Shown in pieces: positions 1-12,184 of a DNA stretch of 64,000 nucleotides. Each line of letters begins with the position of its first letter. Position 1 is the first letter of the stretch. The notes beneath the pieces were generated by a model. The model did no database searches, was not told the DNA's origin, and saw only the letters and a list, made by a program, of their open reading frames with translations. Location: assembly GCA_039720395.1 (NCBI GenBank), contig CM077831.1, forward strand, positions 13,111,803 through 13,175,802, given 5' to 3'. Made by a program: the position numbers and the translations under genes. Source of the stretch: Liquidambar formosana (taxonomy: Eukaryota; Streptophyta; Magnoliopsida; Saxifragales; Altingiaceae).

Positions 1-1087
1 GTTAGAGAACCTCTCTTTGATGTTCTTCAACTCCCAATCTCGTAGCTCCTTCTCTTTCTAAGTATAAAGTGCACTTGTGGCCTCCTTATGTGCTGAATAT
101 CATGTTCTTTTATATAAGAGACTGACCTAATAAACCAATGGCTAAGATTAATTCATTAAATAATGATCCTAGGGCTATTAGAGACTCTCTTGGTGCTCAA
201 ACAACTCAAAATTACTCAATCCTAGGAGGAAACAACTTGCAAGGGCGGAGGAATCCGTCAAAAGAGGAAGGAAGAGGTGAAATCCCACTTGAAGACGGAG
301 TTCCTTGGGTGACCAACCAGGCCTGGACGGTTGGCCGTCTGGGCCTTGATGGCTGACCGTCCAACCCCGGACGGTTACCCGAGGCCTCGCTTCTGTTCGC
401 TTTGGTTTAGACTTCTAATCATTTTAGAAGTCCTACAGGGGTCAAATTAAGTCCGATTTTGACAAAATAAAAGCCAAAACGACGATGGTTTGAAGAGGAA
501 CACATTTTTAGACATTTTAGAATAAAAATCCTTAACCATGGGTACATGGTTCGGTTTTACAAAGGTGGCTAACTATGGTGCACCATCATCGCAAAACTAG
601 GGTTTGCACACAAGGTTGAGCCAAATGCTTTCCAAATCAAAATTCAACCTTTTTAACATGTTTAGAATGTAAATAAAGCTCAATTGAACTTAAATGAGAG
701 TAAATTGAGTGGGTCACATGAGTCAATTTGAGCGAACCAAGAAAGGTCTTTTAGCCAACCTGAACTGTTATAAGCTGAATTGATCTTAAACCATTAGTTC
801 ATCAAATTGAACCTATACATAGACTCTATATATCCATATAAACTCAAAGGAATAACTTGGGACTCATTTCAAAGTCAAATGGAAAGTATACGACCTAAAA
901 GATGATTATGCCCTCAAAGTTGCAAAAGTTCTTATTAACTATTGAAATGAACTTCAAATCACTTCAAAATTCATACACATGATATTCAATGCCATGAAAA
1001 CTCAATGCAAAAGGCTAGACTAAAAAAGAACACAAAAAACTGCATGAAATGATAAACCCTAGCTAAGGTGACAAAAATGGGGTGTGA
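1..1087 (+). repeat. Truncated third copy of the PMD-block upstream sequence
   Basis: From about position 130 this stretch aligns by eye with 25720-26705 and 56690-57640, the region upstream of the two PMD genes. Shared landmarks in the same order are a 'gggctcaa' segment, a GC-rich hairpin, 'gtccgattttgacaaaa', 'agccaaaacgac', and an end at 'ggggtgtgaca'. The match stops at about 1087, where LTR-like sequence begins. No convincing coding region is present; the short open frame at 138-356 covers the repeat and the hairpin. I see nothing recognisable in 1-129. Confidence 0.7.
304..384. repeat. GC-rich hairpin, copy a
   Basis: An inverted repeat with 'gggtgacca' on the left and 'ggttacccgag' on the right encloses GC-rich internal repeats. 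It is the most diverged of six such hairpins in the window, all lying within PMD-block DNA. Confidence 0.6.
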
Positions 1088-1670
1088 CACTACTATCTAC
1101 TATTAGATGTTGTGAACCCAATGGATCACACACTAATTATCAAAGTGGGACTTTGAGTTGCGAGAGAAAGGGCAAGAGTGCATTGAAAAAAGTTCTTTTG
1201 GGCCTTATCTGCATTAGATGAAAGATGGAGGGGATAATATGCAATTAAGAGAAGTTGCAAATCCCACACAAAATGGGATTCCCACCATGGTCAAACCTCC
1301 CTTGTGGTTGTCTATAGCACACTAGAATGTATGCTTTAGACACAATTATTGCACACACTCTCTTTCCAGCCAGTCCTAGTTTGAGAAGCCTTTCTCTCTC
1401 TTCTAGTTCTTCCATTCTTGTAAACCCTAAGGAGAACTTGAAGAACAACTAAAAGCTTTTGCTTGGTGTGGATATCGTGGAGGCAGGACACTTGTGCTAC
1501 TCATTGGTTGTTCTAATCAATCGTCTTAAGGACTAATTGTAAGTATCAACCCTTTTCTTCTAGTTAGGGTTTTGTTTTGTATGAACCACAATTAGATTCA
1601 TGGACTATGAGGAATTGAATTATGATTTTTGTTATTCATTATGTTTCGCTTTGTTTTATTTTTCTACATC
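1088..1670 (+). mobile_element. Diverged partial copia LTR (3' part)
   Basis: The order of motifs matches the last third of the full LTRs in this window: 'gtgaacccaatgg.tcacacac', 'gagagaaagggca', 'ggtgtggatatcgt', 'aggcag.acacttg', 'taagtatcaaccc' and 'tagttagggtttt'. It lacks the 5' two thirds and a clean 3' terminus. It is much more diverged than the other LTRs and is therefore older. The right edge is approximate. Confidence 0.6.
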
Positions 1671-2108
1671 AATTCCTTACAAGAGAAAGGAGGAGAAAGT
1701 AGGAGAGTAGGAGAGACATGTGAGTAATAGCAGAAAGAGAGGGAGAGCATTTCGAGGAAGTAAATAATTAATTAATTTATTGAGTTAGTGTCTCTTTGAC
1801 CGGAAGGATGTAAGGTGTTGTTTTGATAAAGGTAAAATAGTCCCTTTACTTATAATTTTTTGAAGTTGCTGTGGCAAGAGAGTATTTAGTTGCGGCAATA
1901 TCGCCACCCAAAAATTAATTAATTACTAGATGTGTCACGCAAAGCACGTGCCCGGTGATTAGGCTTTGCATGTGCACAATGATTGAGCGTTTTATTTTAT
2001 AGTTCCTTTCCTTACCTCCTTTTTTTTTTCTTAATTTAATAAAGTAAAATGAAAACTGGAAGGGGTTACACATGATCTTTCAAATGCTTTTTGCTACATC
2101 AAAAAGAC

Positions 2109-2145
<37 letters not shown>

Positions 2146-2204
2146 AGGCCGGAGAAAAATACAATTGTTAATATTCAAGGTTAATATTCAAGTTAGGCAC
2201 GTGA
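1671..2204. other. Intergenic DNA with a 32-nt poly-A tract
   Basis: No gene is recognisable. The stretch is purine-rich (1680-1750) and AT-rich, and an uninterrupted run of 32 A lies at 2112-2143. The tract could be the tail of an old LINE/SINE insertion or simple slippage. I found no flanking duplication or retroposon coding sequence. 'cgtga' at 2200-2204 is the left target duplication of the following LTR. Confidence 0.5.
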
Positions 2205-3911
2205 TGTTAGGATTATGCCCTAGAGCCAATCATAGAGATGATTGTTTAGGGATTAGGAACAATCAAATGATTTCATTTATATATGTCACATTTATTATTG
2301 ATTTAATAAAAGGGCTTATTCTATTATGTTTATATGCATCATTTATATTTACATAATATGTCCATGGAGTTAGAGTTGAGAATATGAAATTACAAAGGGT
2401 TGTAATTTTGAGACTCTAAATATATCTCTGTACTAAACTCCTAAATCATTCCTAGTTGAAGGTTCACTATGATGGACAGTAATGAACCATAGGACTAGCA
2501 CTTATTAGGTTGACTCGATAGGAAGATAGCTAGTCTCAAGCTATTTGTGTGCAGACACTACAACCAACAAGTGGGTGCCTATTATAAGAATAGGTACACT
2601 GAATGTGACCAAAGATATGAGATAAACTGAATGAGTTTTAACCTGCTTGTCAATCAGTTTCTCATTGTTATAGTGGTACAAGTAATCCTTAGACCTGAGA
2701 CACCATGGTTGTCTTATGCATGTAGCTTTAGAAGTTTGATAACACTAAGTGCAGATCCTATTCAGGGGTTTGTAAGGGTATTCATTGGCCCTACTGCTAT
2801 GTGTGTGAAGGCATGTGAGTGATCAACAAGGAATCCATCACTCTTAGGAAAAAGGGAGTGAATGTCTCATATAGCATTCATTGAATATAACTCATTAAAT
2901 CCATGGGCCCATGGTAGAATAAATATGGAAAGGAGTTTCCATAAGTTTATCATTGAGTTGATATTAATGAATGAGTATAAAGTAATTGAACTAGGGACTT
3001 GACAGACTTCCATGTCCTATTAGTTCAATTGGAGACATTGTGTTGATGGAAGGATGGAATTGTAACCTATAAACTATAACAAAAGGGTTCTTTGTAAATG
3101 ACTATTCACCTCATTAAGGACCACACCATGAGCCATATGCTAGGTGTTACTCATGGTTAGTAGAAGCCCTAATTGATATAAATGAGTTATAATCAATTAG
3201 GGAATTGGAAGGAGTTCCAATTAGACCCTCTAATGGAAAGAGTTCCATTGTGCACATTTCGTGCTATCCCTACTACTTGATGATGTGAACCCAATGGGTC
3301 ACACACTGATCATGCTAAGAGAGCTTGAAAGTCTATGAGAGAAAGGGCATAAGTGAATAAAAGAATTGTTCTTAAGGGGCATATTTATATGGGATATAAA
3401 TTAGAGGGGTTAAGTTGCAATTATGTATAATTATAACTTAACTCATATGAGGAATAGGATTCCTCACTAGGGCCAGCCCTATTAGTGGGCTATATATAGC
3501 CTCACATGTGATGTGATGACATAACTTGAAACATAATTCATTCTCCCCAAGGGCTGGCCGAATTTCACAAAGAGGCTCTCTCTCTCTTTCCCTCTTCTCC
3601 ACCTCTAGCAACAACAAGGAAGAAGAAGGAAAGGACTTCAAGTTCAAGCTAGGTGTGGATACTGTTGGAGGCAGCACACTTGGGCTGCTCATTCACCGCT
3701 GTCCAGAGACAAAGCTTGGAGCAAAAAGGAGAAGACAAAGCTTGGAGCATAAAGGAGAAGACCATTGTTCAACTGTAAGTATCCTAACTCTCTTGGTAGT
3801 TAGGTTTATGGTTTTTGTATTAAGCATAATTAAGATTCATGGTTTTGGGAATCATAGGAAAAATTTTAATTCTGCCTTTGTAGTTTTTCCTCCCTAGTTC
3901 GATTCCCAACA
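2205..3911 (+). mobile_element. Solo copia LTR with 5-bp target duplication
   Basis: The 1707-bp sequence begins TGTTAGGATT and ends ATTCCCAACA, and is flanked by perfect 5-bp duplications CGTGA (2200-2204 and 3912-3916). There is no internal region, so this is the product of recombination between the two LTRs of a former element. It resembles the LTRs of the element at 12185-21746 ('gattatgccc', 'attaggaacaatca') more than those of the 30-50 kb elements. A TATA box (TATATATA, 3491-3498) lies inside a short palindrome. Open frames inside it (for example 3526-3897) are incidental. Confidence 0.93.
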
Positions 3912-4547
3912 CGTGAACCATGTCCGTGGTCCATTCACATACAAGTGATGGGCTTTATGATTTTTTTTTTTCTTAATAGGTAGATTCTTTATTGTGTATG
4001 AAATCCTAATCTTCTTGGGTGTGTTTTGTATGTGGGAATGGATGTGTAGGAATGGGAATCCCATTCATATTCCCGTTGATTCCTATGTTTAGGTAACTAA
4101 TTGAGGTTAGAATTAAATCTCAGAATGGTATCTACGTGGGAAGGAAATATCCAAGTTCATGGGTATCTCAAACCTACCTTAAACGTAGGATTCTGATTAC
4201 CTTTGCTTGGGAATGGGACAAAAACCAATTTTGTTTCCTAAACAGACCATGACCCTTGTTCCCTGTCTTATCTCCAACTCAAGCATGTCATCACAACGAG
4301 AAGCTTCATGTCCTTATTCTAATGATTGCCAGAAGCAGGCCTGCCTTGCCTTCTACTACCTCACCATTGCACTACTTTTTCTACTTCGTCAGGATGATTA
4401 CTAAGTCTTTCTTGCTTCAGCCATGTAAAATTAGATCTAGATTTTGCCTTATCCCTTCGTTGAGTTGTCGAGCACTAAACCAAAAAAGGGATTGAATAAA
4501 GATTGAACTTTTGAGTATTGCTTTTATGTTGGGAACTAGTCTGTCTT

Positions 4548-4601
<54 letters not shown>

Positions 4602-4840
4602 TATATATAGGCAGTATTTATTTGTTGCCTAGTTTCTATTTGTTGAATTGCCTAAATGAGCTCAAGGCTATGGAACTAAATGAAGAATAAACTTTTGATT
4701 TTTTTTTTTTTTTTTTATTTTTTTGATGTGCATTTAGTGTTATACACACACACACACACATATTTGATACCCTTCGGTTTTTCCCCCCTATTTTGGTTGA
4801 TATCCCTCCCCGACCTTGTACTCTATTCGTTATACCTTGT
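3912..4840. other. Intergenic DNA with simple repeats
   Basis: No gene is recognised. Simple repeats are (GT)n at about 4549-4566 running directly into (AT)n at about 4566-4597, a T-rich run at 4699-4725 and (AC)n at about 4745-4759. Short open frames here have no recognisable content. This is probably the pre-insertion host flank of the viral sequence that starts near 4841. Confidence 0.5.
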
Positions 4841-4862
4841 ACTCTTTATTCCTGGGTGTTAA

Positions 4863-4880
4863 TGGTATCAGAGCCATGGA
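4863..4880 (+). promoter_or_regulatory. tRNA-Met primer-binding site of the viral genome
   Basis: TGGTATCAGAGCCATGGA is complementary to the 3' end of plant initiator tRNA-Met over its first 14 bases. In caulimovirids this site primes minus-strand DNA synthesis and marks position 1 of the map. The preceding 'ctctttattcctgggtgttaatggta' region recurs at 22218-22243, which shows where the circular genome closes on itself. Confidence 0.85.
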
Positions 4881-5003
4881 TTAGGAGATTTTGTTATTTA
4901 GAAATAGAACCCCTAGTTATGTTGGGTATTAGGGCAGACTAAATGTAAGTCCCGTAGTAAGACCTTGGATACCTCTGATTAGGATTTTATTTCAACAATA
5001 GCA

Positions 5004-5570
5004 ATGTTTTCTAGGACTATGTCTATGAAATCTGCAACATCTTCGAACCAAGACATAGTCAGTTCTGAGGAAACTGAATATGTTATTGATAACAGACAAC
5101 TTAGCAATTGGAAATTACCCAAAATACCTACTGAAGACATATATAGAGGCAACAAATACCTAGTCAAAATGAGTGTTAAAACTCAAGAACAAACCATTAC
5201 TCTCAAAGGAGAGTACCAGACAATAAAACTTTTACAACAAGAAACCATAAAGAAATACTTAAGCAAAAGATATAAATTTCTACACGTAGGAATAGTACAA
5301 ATTTGTGCTAAACCTTTGAGTAGGGAAGGGTTGAATATGTCTCTATTCATGGCACTTAGAGACTGTAGACTCATGAACTTAGACAAATCAATGTTAGGAG
5401 GAGTCCAAGCAGGCCTCCATGAAGGTCCAATGTATTTTGATTGTTATCCAGACTTTACTGTAAGTCTGGATGATGAGAATATACTAGACGCCTTAACATT
5501 AAATGTCAAAGTATTCAATTCTGAGATGAAAAAAGGATCAAAACCTTTAGTAATCATCTATAGAATTTAA
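5004..5570 (+). pseudogene. Viral ORF1, movement protein domain
   Basis: An open stretch of 188 codons resembles caulimovirid 30K-superfamily movement proteins, which form tubules or modify plasmodesmata for cell-to-cell transfer. Visible landmarks are the 'LHVGIVQI' strand, 'LMNLDKSMLGGVQAGLHEGP' and 'FDCYPDFTVSLDD'. The first ATG at 5004 is a plausible ORF1 start, about 125 nt after the primer site. It stops at 5568-5570, but related sequence continues in the same frame towards the coat-protein region, so this stop breaks a formerly longer polyprotein. The 30K family assignment is confident; the genus is less so. Confidence 0.8.
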
Positions 5571-8001
5571 TACAAAGCTTATTCTACTCTGGTAGACACT
5601 CCAGAGGTTAAGAAAAAATCTGTCAAAGGCAAAACTACTTTACTACAAAGCAATCTTAAAAACAAAGACAATATTATAACCCCTAGAATTCTTGAATGGT
5701 CAGAGCTCAAATTTCCAGATGAATGGAAACTTCCTGATGCCTTAGAAAAATAGGAACCTAAGCCACCAGAGGAAATAAAGCAAAACACAAAAATTACGCA
5801 ATTAATTGAGTATTCTGATGGTAGTGTAGGATTTAGATTTACTGATCCAAGAAGACAATCCTTCATATTACCAAACAATAAGCCAATAATTACGGAACTT
5901 CCAGATTCATCTAGAGCATCTTGCTCTTCTGTACTTGTAACAATCTTTAGACAAAACTCTTCACATTCAAGTTCTGGAATTCCAGATCTTGAGCCAATAA
6001 CCCCCACTGCACCGCCCTAAGTTCATATTAACCTTCAGGAAGTGCATAATCAACACATCTCACATCCATATTATGGTATAGCTCCATACCATCATGACAA
6101 CAATTCTGAAGAAGAATACCCGCAACAAAATATGTTGCTAACTGAAATAGAGATGGAAATCCCTTCAAGCTTAATGATGCTTAGTATACCTTTTCTCATG
6201 GACAAAGATTTACTAAGAAAAGAATTTATGCTTGAAACAAATAAGGCAAAAAGAAAACAATTTTTGAAAATCATAATTCTAAACAGCAAAGCCAAATACG
6301 TATACAATGGTATACATATATGGAGATAAACAAATTTCATATCTACTTTTTCGAATGGTTTGAAAAGGTATATACTAAAGAAAGGAAAATTAATGTGACA
6401 AGCAAAAATACAGTTACTTGGTAATTAACTCCAAGTAATCAGTTAACAGAATCAATACATCCACCGCTAGAGCAAATCAAAATACCATATCATAAGGTAG
6501 GCATAACAGCTGTACCTTATAAAGTTAAAACAGCTGAACAAACACAACCAACAGGAAAGGATATTAAAAATATCTTTGAGCAAAATAATTAGTCAAACCA
6601 ACATATTAAGACAATTGCCGACCAATTAACCAGAGTTGAAAATTTGGTTCAACATGAGCAAATATTACCAAAACAACAGGATGAAAAACCCCTTTCATTC
6701 CTCATGAAATACCTAAAAAACATATCAAGCAACTAGCACGAAATCAACTTCATTCAGAAATCCAAGAAAGAATACAACTTCTAGATGAAGCAATAGGCAA
6801 AACTATGGTTTTGGATACACCATAAAAGGCATCGACAAGCACAAATATCACTACTATCTCCAAGACAAAAGAAATTATCAACTCGGAGTCAGAAGCTGAT
6901 AATCTTCTACAAATATTTAAGCAACAAGACCAAGCTACAAACATAAATACTATAAGAACTGCACAACCAATGAAAAATTTATACCACAGACCATCTTTTC
7001 CAGACATGCAATTTGAGGAAAGAGGACAACACCATCAAGCTTCTTATCATGGAGGAACAACCTATGAATGGAATATTGATGGAATGACCCAATATTAGAT
7101 CATGAATCTACTTCATGAAATGACAATGGTAAGCTCTGCTTATCAAACCAAAAATCTAGCAATATCTGACCACGCTATAGTACAATCCTTAGTAGCCAGT
7201 TTTACTGGCCAACTAAAAGGATGGTGGGATCACACGTTAACACATGTTAACAAACAGATAATATTATATGCAATTAAAACAGACCAAGAAGGTAATATTA
7301 TCAAAACTTAGGATGATGAAGAAATAGAAGATGTTGTTGCAACTTTACTCTTCACTATCTCCAAACACTTTGTAAGAGACCCCTTAAACTTAAAGATAAA
7401 ACTGCAGAAATATTGACAAATCTCAGATGTAAAAGGTTAGGCAATTTTAGATGGTATAAGGATGTCTTCTTAACAAGAGTATTCTTAAGACTTGACAATA
7501 ACCAACCTTTCTGGAAAGAAAAATTTATATCTGGTTTACTAACATTATTTGCAGAAACCATTAGACAAAACTTAAAGAACAAAATAATGGAACAATCCCT
7601 TGGGAACAACTGGCATATGGAGATTTAATTAGTACAATACACCAAGCAGGAATAGCTCAATGTACACAATTTAAACTCCAGCAACAAATGAAAAAAGAAA
7701 AAATTAGGAATAAACAAGAATTTGGTTCATTCTGTGAACAATTTGGGTTTACTTCTACCAAGACCACATCTAAAAAACACCACAAATCCCCAAGAAAACA
7801 TCATAAGAAATGTCACAAAAGACATAGACAAAATAAACCATCTGATCATCAGTATTACCAACCTTCAACATCCAAACCAACAAAAGACTACCATAGGCCA
7901 AATCCCAAGAAACAAAATCGAAGAAAAAATGGAATAATCGACAATAAGACATTATCTGCCACAAATGTGGTAAAAAAGGACATTACAAATCACAATGCAA
8001 A
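5571..8001 (+). pseudogene. Viral ORF1, coat protein region with CCHC zinc knuckle
   Basis: This is decayed coding sequence in short open pieces (6042-6329, 7102-7311, 7413-7628, 7688-8005) in changing frames. The piece at 7102 carries a gag/coat-like core with 'FTGQLKGWWD'. A lysine/histidine-rich basic tract follows at about 7760-7930. The region ends in a nucleic-acid-binding knuckle of form C-x2-C-x4-H-x4-C at 7957-8001. Frame changes between 7311 and 7957 plus several stops show that the coat protein cannot be made. In the family this domain packages the genome. Confidence 0.75.
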
Positions 8002-9395
8002 GTAAAATAGACAATTAATGCACTACAAATAGATATTAATCTATCTCTAGAAGAAATCAAAGCAATGATAATCAATGCAATATATAACTCTGATACGGAG
8101 TATGAATCTTATTCAAAATCTAAAGAAGATAGACAAATTGATGAAATTAACGAACAAACAACAACATCAGATTCCTCTTTTGAATCTGACCAAGAGCAAC
8201 AATGTCAACAAGATTGTAATCAATAATATTGTAATATGATAAAAAATAATAACAAAACTAGTCAACAAACTTTATTATTAGAAATCATCGATCGAATGAC
8301 TGATCCGGTGTTAAAGAAAGAATATTTGGAAAAACTTCAATAGGTGATAATTCAACCACAACAACATTTTGCTAAAACTTATAATTTGGAACAAATTTTA
8401 ACTGAAAAATTTAAGCAAAAAGTTAAATAAGAACCAACAGTTCAGGAATTAAAACAAGAAGTCAAGCAAATTAAGGCAGAACTTAAAGAGTTAAGGCAAC
8501 ATACTAATTTGCAAAATATAATCTTACATGCTCTCCAACAACAGATAAATAGACTTAAACAGCAGTAGGCTTCCACGAGCAATAATCATGAGGTTATTAC
8601 CCGACAACAAGATAATGAGGAAAGTGAAATCATCAAAGAAAATGATAACATTGGTAAAGAAGCTTTCATACAACTCATTAAACAAATAACATATCAAAAA
8701 TGGAATACAACTATTAAGATTGTAATCCATAATCCAAAAAACCAACAGGATAAATATGTACTTCATATAACTGCTTTAATAGACACTGGAGAGATATGAA
8801 CTGCATACAAGAAGGTCTAATACCTTTAAAATATTATCAAAAGACAAAAAAAGAACTTAGCTCAGCCAGTGGAGCTAAACTCAACATTAATTTCAAATTA
8901 GACAATGTACACATATGTAAGGATGAAACTTGTGTTGAATCAACAATTATCCTTGTTAAGAATTTGAATAAGCAAGTAATATTAGGAACTCCTTTTATTA
9001 CTCTTATTCATCCTTTTAACGTTGACACAATAGGAATTACATCCAACATTAAAGGCAAGAAGACAAAGTTTGACTTCATTAATCCACCTTCAGTTAGGGA
9101 TGTCAATATTCTTAAAAATAAATTTATAACAGAAGATAAGCACATCAATTTAATTATCAACAAAACAAAACATTTAAATTACCTTAAGCAAGAAATTCAG
9201 TATAATCAAGTTGAACAACAATTACAGGATTGAAAACTTCAATCTGCAATACGACAATTTGAGGACAAAATAAAAAAGACAATTTGTTTTGATAATCCTC
9301 ATACTTTCTGGCATAGAATAAAATATATTGTTAATCTGCCTTATGAGAAAGATTTTCAGGAAAGTCAAATTCCAACAAAAGCAACACCTATTCAG
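8002..9395 (+). pseudogene. Viral ORF1, coiled coil and aspartic protease region
   Basis: At about 8430-8566 the conceptual translation has a heptad-like Leu/Ile pattern rich in Lys, Glu and Gln ('ELKQEVKQIKAELKELRQ'), a probable coiled coil. At about 8770-8795 the retropepsin active-site motif L-I-D-T-G is followed directly by a stop, so the protease is cut at its catalytic loop. An open piece at 8796-9233 holds the rest of the protease fold, including 'VILGTPFI'. The same region exists inverted at 23100-24084. Confidence 0.75.
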
Positions 9396-10073
9396 ATGAA
9401 TCAGGAGTTGCTTGAAATATGCAAAAAAGAAATCAAAGAACTGCTGGTTAAAAACTTAATAAGAGAAACCCGCTCACCATGGAGTTATGTAGCCTTTTAT
9501 GTTTTTAAAGCAGCAGAGATTGAACGAGGAGTTCCACATTTAGTCATCAATTACAAGCCAGTTAATGATACCTTACAATGGATAAGGTATCCTCTTCCCA
9601 ACAAGAAAGATTTATTAGGAAGATTAAGTAAAGCGACAATATTTTCGAAATTTGACATGAAGTCAGGTTTCTGGCAAATACAAATTGCTGAAGAAGACAG
9701 ATATAAGATTGCTTTCACAGTCCCTTTTGGTCATTACGAATGGAATGTAATGCCATTTGGTCTAAAAACTGCCCCTTCAGAATTTCAAAATATCATGAAT
9801 TCAATCTTTACGCAATATACGGAATTTACTATTGTATACATCGATGATGTATTAGTATTTTCTAAATTAATAGATCAACATTGGAAACATCTCAACATTT
9901 TCTTTCATTTAATCAAGCAATATGGCTTAGCCTTAAGTCCTACAAAGATTAATCTTTTCCAAACAAATATTAGATTTTTAGGACACCATATCTATCAAGG
10001 AACAATTATCCCTATAGAAAGGTCAATTCGATTTGCAGACAAATTTCCTAATGAAATCGAAGACAAAAAATAG
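9396..10073 (+). pseudogene. Viral ORF1, reverse transcriptase domain
   Basis: This open stretch of 225 codons is a caulimovirid-type RT. It shows 'RETRSPW', 'LVINYKPVND', 'FSKFDMKSGFWQI' with the first catalytic Asp, 'PFGLKTAPSEFQ' and 'YIDDVLVFS' with the catalytic Asp pair. In the family this enzyme copies the pregenomic RNA into DNA. It ends at a stop (10071-10073) between RT and RNase H, which are normally one polypeptide. RT is the best-preserved part of the viral sequence. The YIDD box and absence of integrase separate it from the copia RTs (YVDD) elsewhere in the window. Confidence 0.9.
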
Positions 10074-10829
10074 TTGCAAAGGTTCTTAGGTTGTCTCAAT
10101 TATATTGTAGACTTCTATCCCAACCTTAGTCAAGAGTGTGCTTTGCTAAGGAAAAGGCTTAGAAAAGACCCCCCTGCATGGACACAAGACTATACTAAAA
10201 CAGTCAAACGGCTAAAACAAAAGGCAAAAATCCTTCCATGTCTTAACTTAGCAAACTGGTCAATGTTCAAAATAGTCCAAACCGATACATCAGACATAGG
10301 TTATGGAGGCATCCTTATGCAGAGAATGGACAATACAGACAAAATTGTGAGATTTACATCTGGCACATGGAATACAGCACAGGCAAAATATTCCACTATA
10401 AAAAAAGAAATATTATCTATAGTTTTGAATATTTCAAAATTTCAGGATGATATTTTAAACAAAAATTTTCTACTAAGGGTAGATTGTCAAGCTGCAAAAC
10501 CTGTTTTGAAAAAAGATGTTAAAAATATTATGTCAAAACATATTTTCACCAGATGGCAAGCAATACTTTCTGTTTTCGATTTTGATATAGAATATATTAA
10601 AGGAGAAAACAATTGTGTCCCTAATTTCCTTTCCCGTGAGTTCTTAGAGGGTCGCCTATCCAAAGAACAAGGAAAATTATCAGAATGCCCAAAACTAGAA
10701 AAGCAAAAGCCCCTCAAGGGCAGTCAACCCAAATCAGCCAAGCAACAGGGTCATCTACCCAGCCAAAAACCCTGGCAAATAAAAAATGGTTTGAAAAACT
10801 TCTTGCCCAATGTAAGCAACAACAATTGA
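10074..10829 (+). pseudogene. Viral ORF1, RNase H domain and C terminus
   Basis: In the same frame as the RT and directly after its stop. It begins with the RT connection 'FLGCLNYI', then RNase H with 'TDTSDIGYGG' (first catalytic Asp), 'TIKKEILSI' (Glu) and 'RVDCQAA' (Asp). In the family it removes RNA from the RNA/DNA hybrid. The tail is Lys/Gln-rich and stops at 10829. The last 145 nt overlap the start of ORF2 in another frame. Confidence 0.85.
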
Positions 10830-11305
10830 CCTCTCAGCAACAACAACAACTCAGCTTTCAGCGGGTTTCCCCAATCAATAGGTTACCGACTTATTCATTG
10901 GCAGCTTCCGGCATTAGAAGTGGTAACAAGCAAAATGCAACTTCTAAATCTGAGGAGCCATTAGGAGCATTTCCAGCTCCATCTTTACCACTTCTTTTAA
11001 AAAATAAAAGTAGAAATTTTCGCAAAAATAGAAGTCCATATTTTGCAAAACCCTCTTTTTTAAATATTATGGTTTTAGAAAGGGAATTTTTGCAAACAAA
11101 TATCACTGATATCTTAGAATCCTATTTTCCTCCAGGATTCCATTATAAGACAAATGATTTTCGCAAAACCCAAGCATGGTATCAACATGTCTTGGAAAAA
11201 GCAACAAAATCAGTCATTTTCAAACACAACAAAAATGAAGATGATCCATCAGACATTTCTCATTCCACCTGCAACATTCTTCATGTTCTAAGTCCTTCAG
11301 ACTAG
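10685..11305 (+). pseudogene. Viral ORF2, unknown function
   Basis: An open frame of 206 codons overlaps the end of ORF1 by 145 nt in a different frame. The overlap and position fit ORF2 of florendoviruses, whose function is not established. The N-terminal part is basic and Gln/Ser-rich; the middle contains a 'NIMVLEREFLQTNITDI' segment. After the stop at 11303-11305, sequence of similar character continues with further stops to about 11940, so the original product was longer. I recognise no enzyme motif. Confidence 0.6.
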
Positions 11306-11941
11306 GGATAACCCCTTTTTGAACCCAGAAAACTCCTAGGTAATAAAACACCAAATCTTTATAATTATTTTGATTATGAGAAAGCATGGCAAAATTCCTT
11401 TATTGTTCAGAACAAAATCAACTGTAATTCATGGATGATTTATATCGATCAAAAATTCAACATTGAGACAATTCCCCTCTAGTTTCTTGACTGGTGGAAT
11501 CATTTTGGTCCCATTCAAGACATTCTCCCAGAACAACCAATTAACATAGCTAAGTCATATTCTTACTATGAGCAACATATCCAGCCAAAACCCCATTTGT
11601 AAATTTTCCCAAAACTCTTCCTCTTTTACGCTTTTAGTTTAGCCTAGATTGTCTTTAGAGATATGAATATACAGGAACACAGCAAATCCCCTGCATAGGG
11701 AGAACCTTCCATGTCAAATGGTGGGATAATGCAAAGGTAGAACAAATCACTCTTGAAGCCATTCAGAAGTGGTTCTAGAAACATCCAGCAATTCAATCAA
11801 CAGTAGGAGATTCATCCAAAGCTCTCCTATCAAAAAACCATTTGATGACAAAATTAGCTGTTGCTCCTCCTAATAGCAAAGACTTGAAGGTATACCTCCA
11901 AGAGGCTCTTTTATCTCTCAAAGAAGAAGAAGATGAATAGG

Positions 11942-12184
11942 GATCTTGTACCTCGTGTTCTTCTATTAATCTAGGAGATGACAATGAAGACGACTGTTTT
12001 GGGATTCTCCCTCCCATTCCTTGACAACAAAAATCAAAAAAATTTCAGAATCATATCCAAACAACAGGGGCGTGACTCTACAGTAATAGAATATCATCAT
12101 TACCCCCACTCTACAATAATAGACAAAAAGGTAAAACTTTACAGTAATGGAATGTCATTATTACTCCCACTCAGAAAAAGCAGA
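11942..12184 (+). promoter_or_regulatory. Viral intergenic region, left part, with direct repeats
   Basis: Non-coding sequence following ORF2. A unit of about 60 nt ('catatccaaacaa', 'gcgtgactctacagt', 'catcattacccccactc') occurs at 12052-12112, in shorter form at 12137-12173, and again after the copia insertion at 21753-21811. The repeats lie upstream of the TATA box at 21972 in viral order. 'GCAGA' at 12180-12184 is the target duplication of the copia element. Confidence 0.65.

Larger units (their letters stand above)
4841..12184 (+). mobile_element. Endogenous florendovirus/petuvirus-like caulimovirid, main part
   Basis: A decayed viral genome is integrated on the plus strand. Domain order is tRNA-Met primer site, 30K movement protein, coat protein with CCHC knuckle, coiled coil, aspartic protease, reverse transcriptase, RNase H, then a second ORF. 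No integrase and no LTRs are present. That order in one long ORF1 followed by an overlapping ORF2 is the published layout of florendoviruses; Petuvirus is the nearest alternative. The genome resumes at 21747-22243 after a later copia insertion. Together the parts make about 7.8 kb, a full circle back to the primer-site region. Stops and frameshifts show it is not functional as it stands. Confidence 0.85.

Noticed and set aside
138..356. 72-codon open frame at the window start
   Set aside because: Lies across block repeat and the GC hairpin; not conserved in the frame of the matching copies.
3438..3897. Overlapping open frames of 84 and 123 codons on both strands
   Set aside because: Entirely inside the solo LTR; Ser/Leu-rich from a TCTCTC tract.
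4417..4602. 61-codon open frame with repeated Tyr-Ile and Thr-His
   Set aside because: Translation of the (GT)n(AT)n microsatellite.
4863..4880. Considered as the PBS of an LTR retrotransposon with LTR to its left
   Set aside because: No LTR precedes it, and the downstream genes are movement protein first and no integrase, so it is the caulimovirid primer site.
5579..6007. 142-codon minus-strand open frame
   Set aside because: Antisense shadow of decayed viral coat-protein sequence; no independent motif.
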